The notes below the pieces were generated by a model. It was not told where the DNA came from and ran no database searches. It saw nothing but the letters and a program-made list of their open reading frames with translations. The position numbers and the translations under genes are program-made. A stretch of 64,000 bases of DNA, from positions 4,697,086 through 4,761,085 of the forward strand of contig JAJEKV010000008.1 of assembly GCA_021234155.1 (NCBI GenBank), in the 5' to 3' direction. The number at the start of each line of letters is the position of its first letter. Positions within the stretch are counted from its first letter, which is position 1. Positions 51,398 through 59,929 of the stretch are shown here, piece after piece. The DNA comes from Isoetes taiwanensis (Eukaryota; Streptophyta; Lycopodiopsida; Isoetales; Isoetaceae).

Positions 51398-51482
51398 CTT
51401 GCCGAAGGCTTATCACTAGGGTTTTTCCTCGAAAACCCGAAAGGGCGGGGTTTTTTAATCCCGGTGATAAGCTTTCGGCAGG
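51398..51482 (+). ncRNA. Conserved branched RNA hairpin, copy 1
   Basis: A 16-bp outer stem pairs GCCGAAGGCTTATCAC (51401-51416) with GTGATAAGCTTTCGGC (51464-51479), with one G-U wobble, and extends by CTT/AGG. Inside, GGGTTTT (51419-51425) pairs with AAAACCC (51432-51438), and CGGG (51446-51449) pairs with CCCG (51460-51463), giving a three-way junction. AAAACCC could instead pair with the downstream GGGTTTT, so two folds compete. Function is unknown. Confidence 0.7.
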
Positions 51483-51560
51483 TACATCAGCCACTCATCT
51501 ATTAGCATTGTATTTGTTTTGGGGTCCAAATGATATAATTGGATTTTCCCTTTATTTTTC

Positions 51561-51591
51561 GTGGGTAGTTCGCATGTGTGCGGCTACCCAC
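51561..51591 (+). ncRNA. Second conserved hairpin, copy 1
   Basis: GTGGGTAG pairs with CTACCCAC (8 bp), enclosing an inner stem CGCA/TGCG. The matching hairpin in the other long copy (54877-54902) keeps GGGTAG/CTACCC but has CTGC/GCAG as its inner stem. The inner stem is thus kept although its sequence changed. Confidence 0.6.
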
Positions 51592-51988
51592 TGTCCGCCA
51601 TTGTAGAAAATCTGCTGAGATGAATGAGAAGCCTATCTATCCGGGCGCTTTGTTGGTTTCTTGCGAGTCCCATTCTAGAATGATAAGATAATGCATGGAA
51701 AAGAGCTCTAAGAAATTACCTAGGTTCATGTAACATGCATGGGTGCAATGAACTTAGGAAAAAATGCAATTTTAGGCTTATGAAGTGCAAACAATGCAAT
51801 TTTAGACTTATAAAGTGCAAAAGTGCATGAGGCAAACCCAAAAATGCACGTGCCTTCCATGGGGGGATCACCTTTGGTGTACCTATGTTAGAACAAAAGG
51901 GACCAAAAAGAGGGGGATCAAACCAACCATAGAGGACAACCAACAACGTAACTAGAACAAAGAAAAAAGTCTAAGAAGCAAAGAAACC

Positions 51989-53925
51989 TTAGAGATTGAC
52001 TGGAGGAAGGCGCGAGGAGACCAAGAAAGATCTCATGTTTCTAGCCTTTTTCCAACAAGTCATAGGTCTAGGCATCTTTTTAAGAGCAGGGACATTTTGA
52101 CATAAGGTATAGAAGTTAGGGTTTAGAATGTCCCCAAGGCCTAAAGCTTTAGAGTGCAAGGAATACACGAGCTTAAAGACCAAGGGGGCCCTTTGGTGCT
52201 TCTTTAGACTTCTTTTAGACACAGAATGGAGCAAAGAGGATCTATTACCAAAAGAGAATTTATTAAAGTTGGACTTTAAGAAATTTCTAGGATAGCCTCT
52301 TGCTCTAAGTCTCCAATAAAAAACATCCCTAAGGGTAGAGAAATTCTTAAAAGATGATTCACGGATGATATATCTCCTTAGTTCCCCCCTAACAAAAGAT
52401 GACTTCTGATGTAGGGGATGCGTGGAATTCCAAGGAAGATATTGGTATTGGTTTAAGGGTTTTTGAAAGGTTCTAGAGTCCAAGATGCGAGTTTTGGCAA
52501 ACTCCTCTCCTTTGAAGAAGTGTACATCTAAGAAGTCCACACAAGTCAAAGAAACATGGGAGGTGATCTTGATAGTGGGACATAGACTATTGTACCCTTC
52601 AAGCCAGGAGTTTAGAGACTCACGAGAACCAACCCAAATACCAAAGCCATCATCAATGTATCTTTTAAGAAAGAAGGCCAAGTGGAAGAAGAATGCATGA
52701 AATCAGACTCTAAGGAGCACATGAACAAACAAGCATACACTACGGCAAAATTACTACCCATAGCAGTGCCTCTAATTTGTTGATAAAAAGAACCATTAAA
52801 CTCCAAATAATGCTCAGATAAAACAAAAGAAGCAGCCATGGAAATGAAATTACCAAGAGGGCTATTCCCATACTTACCTTTGACGTACCTGCTCAGTCTG
52901 GAGACCCCTTCAATGGTTGGAATGCTTGGGTAAAGCGACTCCACATCAAAGGTAAAGAGAAAAGAGTCAGGATGCAAAGGAAGCTCGGAAAGATCACGAA
53001 CAAGGGAGGAGGAGTCCTGAAGGTAAGTGGGCTGATCTAGGAGTAAATCAAAAAGCATATGATGGAGCCAAATGGAAAGGTGCTCAAAAATAAAGCCATT
53101 GTAGGAGCAAATGGGTCTATCAACGACTGGATTTTTGTGCAATTTGGGCAAAAAATAGAGGACACAAGGTCTAAAACCATCTCTAGGTTGGCTAAGGATG
53201 AAATCCATAGTTTTAAGCGACATAGAAGAGGGATCAAGACGATGAAGACGATGCAACATGTGTTCAAGACGAGAGAGGAGCAAATCAAAAGGGACCTCAC
53301 TGACAGGGGTGTAGACGTTGATATCAGAAAGTTGACGTTGGCCCTCAGCAACATACCAGGAGCGGTCAAGCAAGACGACACCAAGGTTCTTATCAGCAGG
53401 TTTGATGACAATGCTAGAGTCACGCTTGAGAGACAAGAGGGCACGGAGTTTCCAACCCACGAGGGAGCTACGAGGCTTGGGCATGGATTGGAACCTGGAA
53501 ACAATCAAGTTTCTACTTGAAGATATGAAGTCTTCAAGAAGAGGATGTGCCAACTTGGGAGCAAAGTCTGGTTTAGGGATGTAGAAGAGAGGACAAGGTT
53601 TGTCGGAATCCCTGAACATCCATCTAAGTCTAATGGCTCTAGAGAAGTCGTCAAAAGAGCAGAGGATATTGTCAAGGGAGAAAGGATGAGGGTTAGGGAT
53701 GTAACCAGGGCCAAGAGAAAGGAGCCTATGCTCATCTGAGGAAAGTTTGTGGGAGGAGAGGTTGTGGATGCTAGAGCCTGCAACACGATTGTCAATCATG
53801 GAGGGGGTGAACCCCGAAAAAACATGCAAAGTATAACCACTTGGATCCCATAAAGCTTTCCAAAAAGAATTTCTAACCCTATGACTTTTAGACTTTAGAT
53901 TAAAATGCTTATAAGAGAAATTCAA
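51989..53925 (-). pseudogene. PLE reverse transcriptase (one frameshift)
   Basis: The protein is about 640 residues long. In order along the minus strand: a finger region with SFWKALWDPSGYTLHVF, the PLE signature KPADKNLGVVLLDRSWYV, YFLPKLHKNPVVDRPICS, motif A with the catalytic Asp in FTFDVESLYPSIPTIEG, motif B IRGTAMGSNFAVVYACLF, and motif C with YIDDGFGIW. The YIDD motif lies in the next frame (52681-51989), so one frameshift near 52680 splits palm motifs B and C. The C-terminal thumb (RRYIIRESSFKNF, then RARGYPRNFLKSNF) ends in PVNL with no GIY-YIG domain. The enzyme would copy element RNA onto a chromosome end. It starts in a different frame from the upstream Asn-rich part, with about 3 bases of overlap. 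Confidence 0.9.
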
Positions 53926-54318
53926 GTATTCTTTTGGGAACCAGTTGGAATCATAGATGTTTGGTCGGATCTCCCTTGAGAAGAGGAAGGCTGGGCATTG
54001 GAATGGGTGGGAGAGATCCCATTTTGCCCTTGTCCGTTTCCCGAGCCATTCCTCGACCCTTGAGAGGCGCCATTAGACCTATTATTAAATCTATTATTGC
54101 GATTCCACCTTCGCCTATTAGGGGAATTATTCCTTTTAAGGGTTTTATCCCCATTAAGTTTCCCGTCTTTTTGAGAAGTTTCCGTGGGGGTATTAATTGT
54201 AATACCACCATTAGGATTTCTCGTATTGGCATCCTTAGTGGGAACATCTTTTTGATCCACAAAAGAGACTTGTTTTTTTCTTTTTCCCTGACCTTTATTT
54301 TCTTGAGAATTAGGGGTG
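53922..54318 (-). pseudogene. N-terminal Asn/Gly-rich extension of the PLE RT ORF
   Basis: The frame reads a basic start (GQGKRKKQVSFVDQKDV), then NRRRWNRNNRFNNRSNGASQ and Ser/Gln-rich sequence, ending in a TGA at 53922 that overlaps the RT frame. The composition (Arg, Asn, Gly) suggests an RNA-binding tail. Upstream it is broken by the nested plus-strand repeat that begins near 54320, so the true start of this ORF is displaced or lost. A shift between this frame and the RT frame would be needed for one protein. Confidence 0.55.
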
Positions 54319-54985
54319 CACAAGATGAGCATGCGTCGCATGCATGCATCGCATGCATTTTTAGGCCGTTCATCAGGTTGGGGGATCGTTATTTATTGCA
54401 GAGTTCTTCATCGACGTTTCATCGGCGCTTTCTCATCTCTCAGCAGTATCCATGGCTCCCACCCTCCCCCCCTTAAAATTATTATTTATATGTTCATATT
54501 TGTTATAATTGTCGCGTGGCACGCGTGACCAGCCCCTCGCTTTTGTTGCGTGACACGCGTGACCAGCCCCTCGCGACTTCGGTATGTTTCTCTATTGGTT
54601 TTTCTGTTGGTGATGTGCAGGTCCAGGGGTGATGCGTGACTTCGGTATTTTCTGTGGTGCGTGGGTTTTTTTGTGGGAACGTTTAGCAGCCCTGCGTTGT
54701 CCAAGCCCCTTGCCGAGATTTTATTGCTAGGGTTTTTCCTCGAAAACCTGAAAGGGCGGGGTTTTTTAATCCCGGTGATAAGCTCTCGGCAGGTACACTA
54801 GCCAACATCTGTAGCACACAATTTTATTTGGAGTCCAGGTGTTATAACTAGATATTCCCTATGTTTTTCATTTTTTGGGTAGCCTGCGATGTGCAGCTAC
54901 CCACCCTATACCATTGTAGAAAAAACTGCTGAGATGAATGAAAAGCCTAGCTAGCGGGATGTTGTTGTTTTCATGCGAGTCACAG
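54319..54985 (+). repeat. Modular plus-strand element, long copy 2
   Basis: This is the second long copy, diverged from that at 50991-51681 but collinear: head GATGAGCATGCGTCGCATGC, CTCTCAGCAGTATCC and CCCACCCTCCCCCCTT, then GGTGATGTGCAGGT, both hairpins (54709-54793 and 54877-54902), and the tail CTGCTGAGATGAATGAAAAG with CATGCGAGTC. A tandem 30-base repeat containing GCGTGACCAGCCCCTCGC lies at about 54515-54575. It sits between the RT ORF and ORF1 of the PLE and interrupts the RT ORF's N-terminal extension. Confidence 0.7.
54709..54793 (+). ncRNA. Conserved branched RNA hairpin, copy 2
   Basis: GCCGAGATTTTATTGC (54712-54727) pairs with GTGATAAGCTCTCGGC (54775-54790), with three wobble pairs and one mismatch. 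Relative to copy 1, an A-U pair has become G-C and a G-U pair has become A-U: both bases or the wobble partner changed while pairing was kept. The inner AAAACCT pairs with GGGTTTT through a U-G wobble. All wobble pairs are G-U on the plus strand and would be A-C on the minus strand, so the plus strand is the likely RNA. Confidence 0.7.
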
Positions 54986-54989
54986 TGCA

Positions 54990-56940
54990 AGAATAAACAT
55001 TTTGAAACATGGTTTCTAGAAACCTTATCGCCATGGCTCGCTATGTTCTGTCTACCTTATAGCCATGGCTTGCTATGTTCTGTTATTCTTGGCTGCCTAG
55101 AGATGTTTTAGTCCGAGGACATGGATCATCTTATACAAACGCACAAGTCGTTTGGACACACATATTATGTATCACTTGAAACATTTATTTTATCAAAAGA
55201 AGCTCAACCCTCATTAACAACTTGTTAAGTGATGAGTGATGTTGTATTATCCCTGATTATAACCGCAAATCCAACATATTTGAATGTAAGGACACCAGTG
55301 AAAACATATAACCGATATCAGTGCAAAGACGGCATTTATGCAAATTAATTCAAGCTTTAAAAATTCAGGCCTGATTACACATGTACTTATGCATATATCT
55401 CAAGCGTTTATTTAGGTGTGATTACGATAAGCATGAACCTTAGTCTGATCAAAATCATTTTCCACATATTCCTACACAGCAGATCCAGCATAGGGCAATG
55501 AGGTATAGCCTGCAAAGTATAATATCTATTAAGAAAAAGGCTTTTTACTAAATACTAAATTGACCTGCCGCAATCGTAAGTGCTCCAAAACCAACCATCT
55601 CCAAAACTGATCAGTAGAGGGGGTATGTGTATGTCACTTGCAGCTGCAAAAGACACATAATAAAGAGTTACTTGAGCTTCGAGGGGTTATTCAACCAGCT
55701 GCCCCAGTTCCCTAGAAACACAATTTCAATCAATCATAATTTCCACCCAACAATACATGCATCAGGAGTATACTTTGCATTCTTGCAAAATTAAGTAGAC
55801 TGTGTCATTTATTGCAGCCATGTGCAGACTGATTACTTGATAACAAAACATAGAGAGCAAGAACTTCAACCTTAAGGACATTCCTAAAGCTAAGATCCGA
55901 GCACAACTGATACCTTTCTTGGGATAAATATGCAGCTCCAAAGGGTTTGAAATCTCTGGACATAATCGTTGGGAAAACATGAAATGCATATGATTCAAAA
56001 TTTTATCGAAAAAAAAATAGCAAGAACCTGGTTATTATTTGAGTACCTCATTTTGTACTGATATATAATCATTTGCAATAGATGGTCACCTGCAAAGCAA
56101 TCATATTTACATGCAGTATATTATTTATAGACCAAAAGAAATGAACTGGAGCCCATCCAAAATAGAAGATACCATTTCAGAACTTGCCTTAGATCTTCAC
56201 AATTAAAACACTTTCCAAAATATTCATATTCATTTCTGCTCTATCAGCTATCGACCAGTTCTAAAGATTTTTGAGGCTTTTGAAAATATGGAGGTATAGT
56301 AGCAAATCCGGACATCTCTATATGTGGCTCTGTAAAGTGTTAAGCTCAGGGACATGACCAGCATTCACGTCAAAAATTACAGTTTGGTGGCGTCCGTCTG
56401 GATCCCAGTTTGAGATTGGCTCTGACCAGATTTCTTGATCGGGATCCAGAGCTGGGTTCTTGATTCATTCAGGCCTTTTCTCGATGGTCCGAGTATCTTG
56501 TACCGGACTGCCTTTTTTTGGATGTAGTATCCACGTGCAACTGAATCACCAACAGATCTGTGATCGTGACAATGATGCTGATTGATTTCGCTCGATGTCT
56601 TTGAAATCCGGGGAGGTGCACCTATCATATAGAGGGTACCTCATGTGCGTGCAAGGGGTCGCCGAAAAACCCCTTGTATATGCCTTAGAAATCTTCCAAA
56701 AACCCCCATTTCAGCCACATATTGAACCAGAGTCACCTTAAAAAAGCCCCCTAGGTAAGAGTATATGTGTGGTTCAAGTCCAAAATAAACCATTTTGGGT
56801 CACTCACCTAAATTGTACGGCTATAACTATGTGAACCCCCCCTTGCTGAAATCATGGCCATCAGTTAGTAATGTACTACTAGGGTGGCCGCGGGGGAAGG
56901 GGGAGAGTATTGGTTTTTTTGACTTGCGAGTCGAGAAATG
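54990..56940. other. PLE internal region without a recognised gene
   Basis: About 2 kb between the nested repeat and ORF1. A short duplication (CCTTATAGCCATGGCT..GCTATGTTCTG) is at about 55024-55082. Short frames such as 55762-55998 and 56377-56628 on the minus strand have no domain. The stretch may be another nested insertion, because other telomere-type PLEs have ORF1 and RT closer together. Confidence 0.4.
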
Positions 56941-56942
56941 AT

Positions 56943-59314
56943 TCACGCTAGAAATAAAAAAGCATTCAGACTTGGAGGGTTTCTCGACTCGCGAGTCGAG
57001 AAGCCCCCCAAAGAAAAATAAACTGACCTCAGCCGAAGATTCTCCATTATCTGTCCTCCAGTGAGTTCGTGCAAGCTCTCGATAGGTGGAGGTCCACCTT
57101 GGCGGTCTCTCTCTTCTCCATCTCCATCATCTTCATCCCTACCATTTCCACCAGTCTTCCTGTCTTGAAAATGGTAATGAAGCAGATCCAGGTATGACGT
57201 AATGGTCTCAACCAGGTCCTTGTTCCTTGTACATTTTGCTCTAAAATCAAAAGTGAAATCCTTTAATTTATTTTGAAGGATTGTGTTAAACTCTTCGTTA
57301 TCAACTTTGAGCTTAGGAATAGCAATCCGACATGCAGTGGGGATTTCATTTCTAGCAAGGGAGTCATTAATTTTGCTACATGCAAGTTCGGCTTGATGCA
57401 ACTTATGAAGGGCTTGACTATAATCCTTAAGGCTAGAGAGGAGGGTGGATTTGAAAGCTTTACCAATATCGTCCTCCATACCTTTGAGAATGGGATTGTC
57501 GACGCCTTTACCCTTGCTAGTACAAATGCAACAAATTGTGGGAGGGGCATCATGAGGACATTTGGTCCCCCCACATTAGATGTGCTAGTGCAATTATTAG
57601 CAACAACGCTAGTGCTACGTAAATTGACATTTTGGGAATGCAACACATTATCTGGGGGCACAAAGCCCATGTTACCTGGGGGCACGAAGCCCGAGCCCAT
57701 TTGTGGTTGTCTAGGGTCGAATTGGCCTTGGGGCATATATATGAAATACCCAAGACCATTGGGGGCATTAAAATTGTTACAACCATTAGAATCATTAAAA
57801 TAATTTAACGGAGGAGATTGAGCCCCCAAAAGTGAACCGTTGACAAAGCTTGCTCCTCCTCCTCCCGTAACAAATGGATCTGAAACAGAGAATGGAGGAA
57901 GGGAGGTCGAAATGAGTCCGGCAGGGGCAGAACCGGCTGGAATGGAGCAGATCGGCCAGTTTTGCTGCTGTGGGCAAGAAGCCAGAGAGCCAGGGGCAGC
58001 CGGAATGGAAGGGGCTGCCGGATTTTGAACATGGGTTTGTGGGTGGGCTGCTGGGCCAGCAAATCCAGAGGAAATCCTAAGAGGAGAAGGATTTTGAGCA
58101 AAAGCAGAGGTATGCACAAAAGCAGCTGGATAGGCAGCCGGATTTTGCCCAAGACCAGCTGAAGCTTGCAAAGGGGCAGCCGAAATTTGAAAAGAGGCTG
58201 GATTCTGAGCAGAGGTAGCCGAAAATTGCAAAGGGCTGGCCGAAAATTGCAAAGGGGCTGAAATATGAGCAGAGGCAGTCCGATTTGGTGCATGGGCAGC
58301 CGGATTTGAAGCATGGGCATCTGGATTTGGGGCATGGGCAGTCCGATTTTGAATGGAAACAGCAGGGTTTGAAGCAGATATGGTCGGATTAGGAGCAGGA
58401 ACAGATAAATAAGATGTGCCACTGGAAATGGGCAGAGAACAAGCAACAGAGGCTGAGGATCTGCCAACAAAATCCGAAGTAGGCATGCTTGTAGGATTCC
58501 CAACACTGCAAAAGTATCCAAGAGTGGCTTGCACAGAATGAATAGGAGCAGAGGTCGGAAATGGGGCTGTTGCCTGTGCCATAGTATTGTAAAAAACAGA
58601 TGGAACAATGGGTCTGATCATACCTTGACTTTGAGGAGCAGAACTGTTTGTGGCCACGATTGTACTTTCTGTAATAACCAGACCACGAGTTGGGCTTCCA
58701 AAGCTATTTGTATTTGCTGTATTAATGTTGCATTGAATAGAAGTTTGTGCAGATGTATTCCTTTCTAGTTGGTCCGCTAAATCCAAAAGAGCTTCATCTG
58801 AAATCTGTAGATCAAGAATAGGTTCATTAGCAGTATCCCTAATTACCTGAGCTATTTGATTTTCCGAAAGTCCTGGTATTAACGGGTGGCCTGCATCAAT
58901 CCATGCCTTCCAAAGTTGGTTGGCATTTCCGTCAAGTGCACGATTAGTCCATACATCCTCGTCTTCACTATAACCTTGCTCATTTGCAAAAGCTAGGATT
59001 TGAGGGAAAATGACATTTCTAATCATGTCTTCAACGACTTTAGTCCATACATCCTCGTCTTCACTATAACCTTGCTCATTTGCAAAACCTAGGATTTGAG
59101 GGAAAATGACATTTCTAATCATGTCTTCAACGACTGGTGGAGTGACGCTTGAATCTCTAATCTGCACAGAAGAAGAAGTGTGTTTAGAGCGCCTTAAATG
59201 AGAGAGAGTATGGTCAATCAAAGGAGATAATAAATTTGATTGTCCTTTTCTTCTCAAGGCATAATCTCATGTTGGATCGACTGAGTTCGACGTAGACACT
59301 TCCTCGTCTTCCAT
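56943..59314 (-). pseudogene. PLE ORF1 (Pro/Ala/Asn-rich, coiled-coil C-terminus)
   Basis: The likely start is the ATG at 59314 (MEDEEVSTSNSVDPT), followed by an in-frame TGA at 59269-59267 and then continuous sequence from DYALRRKGQSN. The N-terminal part has a 32-residue tandem duplication (VVEDMIRNVIFPQIL...EDEDVWT), the middle is a long low-complexity region of NPAAHAPN-like repeats, and the frame changes near 57570 at a run of six G (sense). The continuation contains KCPHDAPPTICCIC, a possible zinc-binding cluster, then a helical segment (FKSTLLSSLKDYSQALHKLH), an acidic stretch and a stop at 56943. I do not know the family. By position it may be the RNA-binding partner of the RT. Confidence 0.6.
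58945..59136 (-). repeat. 96-bp tandem duplication inside ORF1
   Basis: Two copies of a 96-base unit lie head to tail (period 58945 to 59041) with almost no differences. The length is a multiple of three, so the frame is kept and 32 residues are duplicated. Near identity indicates a recent event. Confidence 0.9.
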
Positions 59315-59410
59315 GTTGCTTGCTCCAATATTCTCCCTAATTCTCCCTTCTTCTCGATCTACACCTTTTCCCCTTTGGGGACTATAGATGAGATAGGCCT
59401 TGTGAAAAAG

Positions 59411-59586
59411 ATTAGGGTTTAGCTCTAAGATGACTAAAGCAGCGAGTAGATGGGAGGAATGGAAGAAAGTGATAGAAGGAGTAGCAACAAAGTGTAGAAT
59501 CTTAGAAACAATTGGAAACAAGTAGTAAACGATAGAGTTCCTAATAAAACCTCAAGGCTAGACTAGTTTCAGTGTACGAGGGGCAG
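59411..59586 (-). repeat. PLE 5' partial terminal repeat with half a hammerhead
   Basis: This copy of the terminal repeat carries the 3' half of the hammerhead (GAAA, GTC and the downstream stem I strand) but stops in loop II, right at the start of the TTTAGGG tract at about 59587. The cDNA therefore ended inside the ribozyme of an upstream unit, implying that the template RNA ran over a tandem or uncleaved junction. At its other end it reads TTAGGGTTTAG (59412-59422) followed by unique element sequence. Confidence 0.85.
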
Positions 59587-59675
59587 GTTTAGGGTTTAGG
59601 GTTTAGGGTTTTAGGGGTTTAGGGTTTAGGGTTTAGGGTTTAGGGTTTTAGGGTTTTAGGGTTTAGGGTTTAGGG
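59587..59675 (+). repeat. Interstitial telomere repeat tract, right (TTTAGGG)n
   Basis: About 89 bases of TTTAGGG with several TTTTAGGG variants. It follows the truncated 5' end of the PLE and precedes the right part of Harbinger copy 3. Orientation is the same as in the left tract, as expected if telomere repeats were added to the 3' end of the PLE cDNA. Confidence 0.95.
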
Positions 59676-59929
59676 TGGATTCTTCCTCCTTGCAAGGGGC
59701 ATAAGGATGGTCTAAGTAGGCAAGAGTACCATTGGAACTTCATTCAGTCAAGCACTTGGATGCCAGTTGAGTGTGCATTTGGAATGTTGAAATTCTGATT
59801 CAGGATCTTGTTGAAATGCAACGACATGAAATTAGACCACGTGCCAGAGGTTGTCTCCACATGCCTTGTCTTGCATAACCTATGCATCAGACATGGAAAT
59901 AAATTCGATAATTCATGGCGAATGTAGAG
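59676..59929 (+). pseudogene. PIF/Harbinger transposase, copy 3, right part
   Basis: Directly after TTTAGGG repeats the sequence resumes at TGGATTCTTCCTCCTTGC, corresponding to position 48250 of copy 2. It encodes the end of the catalytic domain, including the glutamate of MPVECAFGML, the same TGA after MLKF as copy 2, and the C-terminal VSTCLVLHNLCIRHGNKF. Compared with copy 2, only about 39 bases (48210-48248) are missing between the left and right parts. The missing bases encode the second catalytic aspartate. Confidence 0.85.

Larger units (their letters stand above)
50991..51681 (+). repeat. Modular plus-strand element, long copy 1
   Basis: About 690 bases nested in the PLE 3' region. 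It shares head and tail with the short copy and nearly full length with the copy at 54320-54985. Conserved landmarks are GGTGATGTGCAGGT, the branched hairpin at 51398-51482, a second hairpin at 51561-51591, and the tail CTGCTGAGATGAATGAGAAG. Flanks share CATTCTAGAATG at both sides. No protein is encoded. Confidence 0.7.
50057..59586 (-). mobile_element. Endonuclease-deficient Penelope-like element (PLE) flanked by telomere repeats
   Basis: Read on the minus strand: a partial copy of the 3' terminal sequence (59586-59411), ORF1 (59314-56943), the reverse transcriptase ORF (54341-51989), nested plus-strand repeats, and a 3' terminal sequence with a hammerhead motif (50243-50057). No GIY-YIG endonuclease motif follows the RT. 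This matches the group of telomere-associated, endonuclease-lacking PLEs known from bdelloid rotifers, fungi, stramenopiles and some plants. The 5' and 3' terminal copies differ at about 6-7 of 155 positions, so the insertion is fairly young. Coding frames are nevertheless broken at a few places. Confidence 0.85.

Noticed and set aside
51361-51482. Twister or hammerhead ribozyme in the nested plus-strand element
   Set aside because: The fold is a three-way junction but lacks the conserved cores of both classes (no CTGATGA/GAAA pair, no twister loop motifs).
51398-51482. Telomerase RNA template, because TAGGGTTT / AAACCCTA occurs in the hairpin
   Set aside because: The telomere-like bases are only 8-9 long, fully paired in the stem, and in the plus-strand RNA they have the wrong sense to template TTTAGGG synthesis.
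50980-51690. Helitron ends (TC...CTAG) for the modular element
   Set aside because: CTAG at the tail is part of a palindrome, and no stable hairpin lies 10-15 bases before it; A/T target insertion could not be shown.
53059-53520. Plus-strand 153-codon frame opposite the reverse transcriptase
   Set aside because: It is the antisense shadow of conserved RT motifs and has no family signature of its own.
57273-58768. Plus-strand and alternative minus-strand frames over ORF1
   Set aside because: They are shadows caused by the low-complexity Pro/Ala/Asn region.
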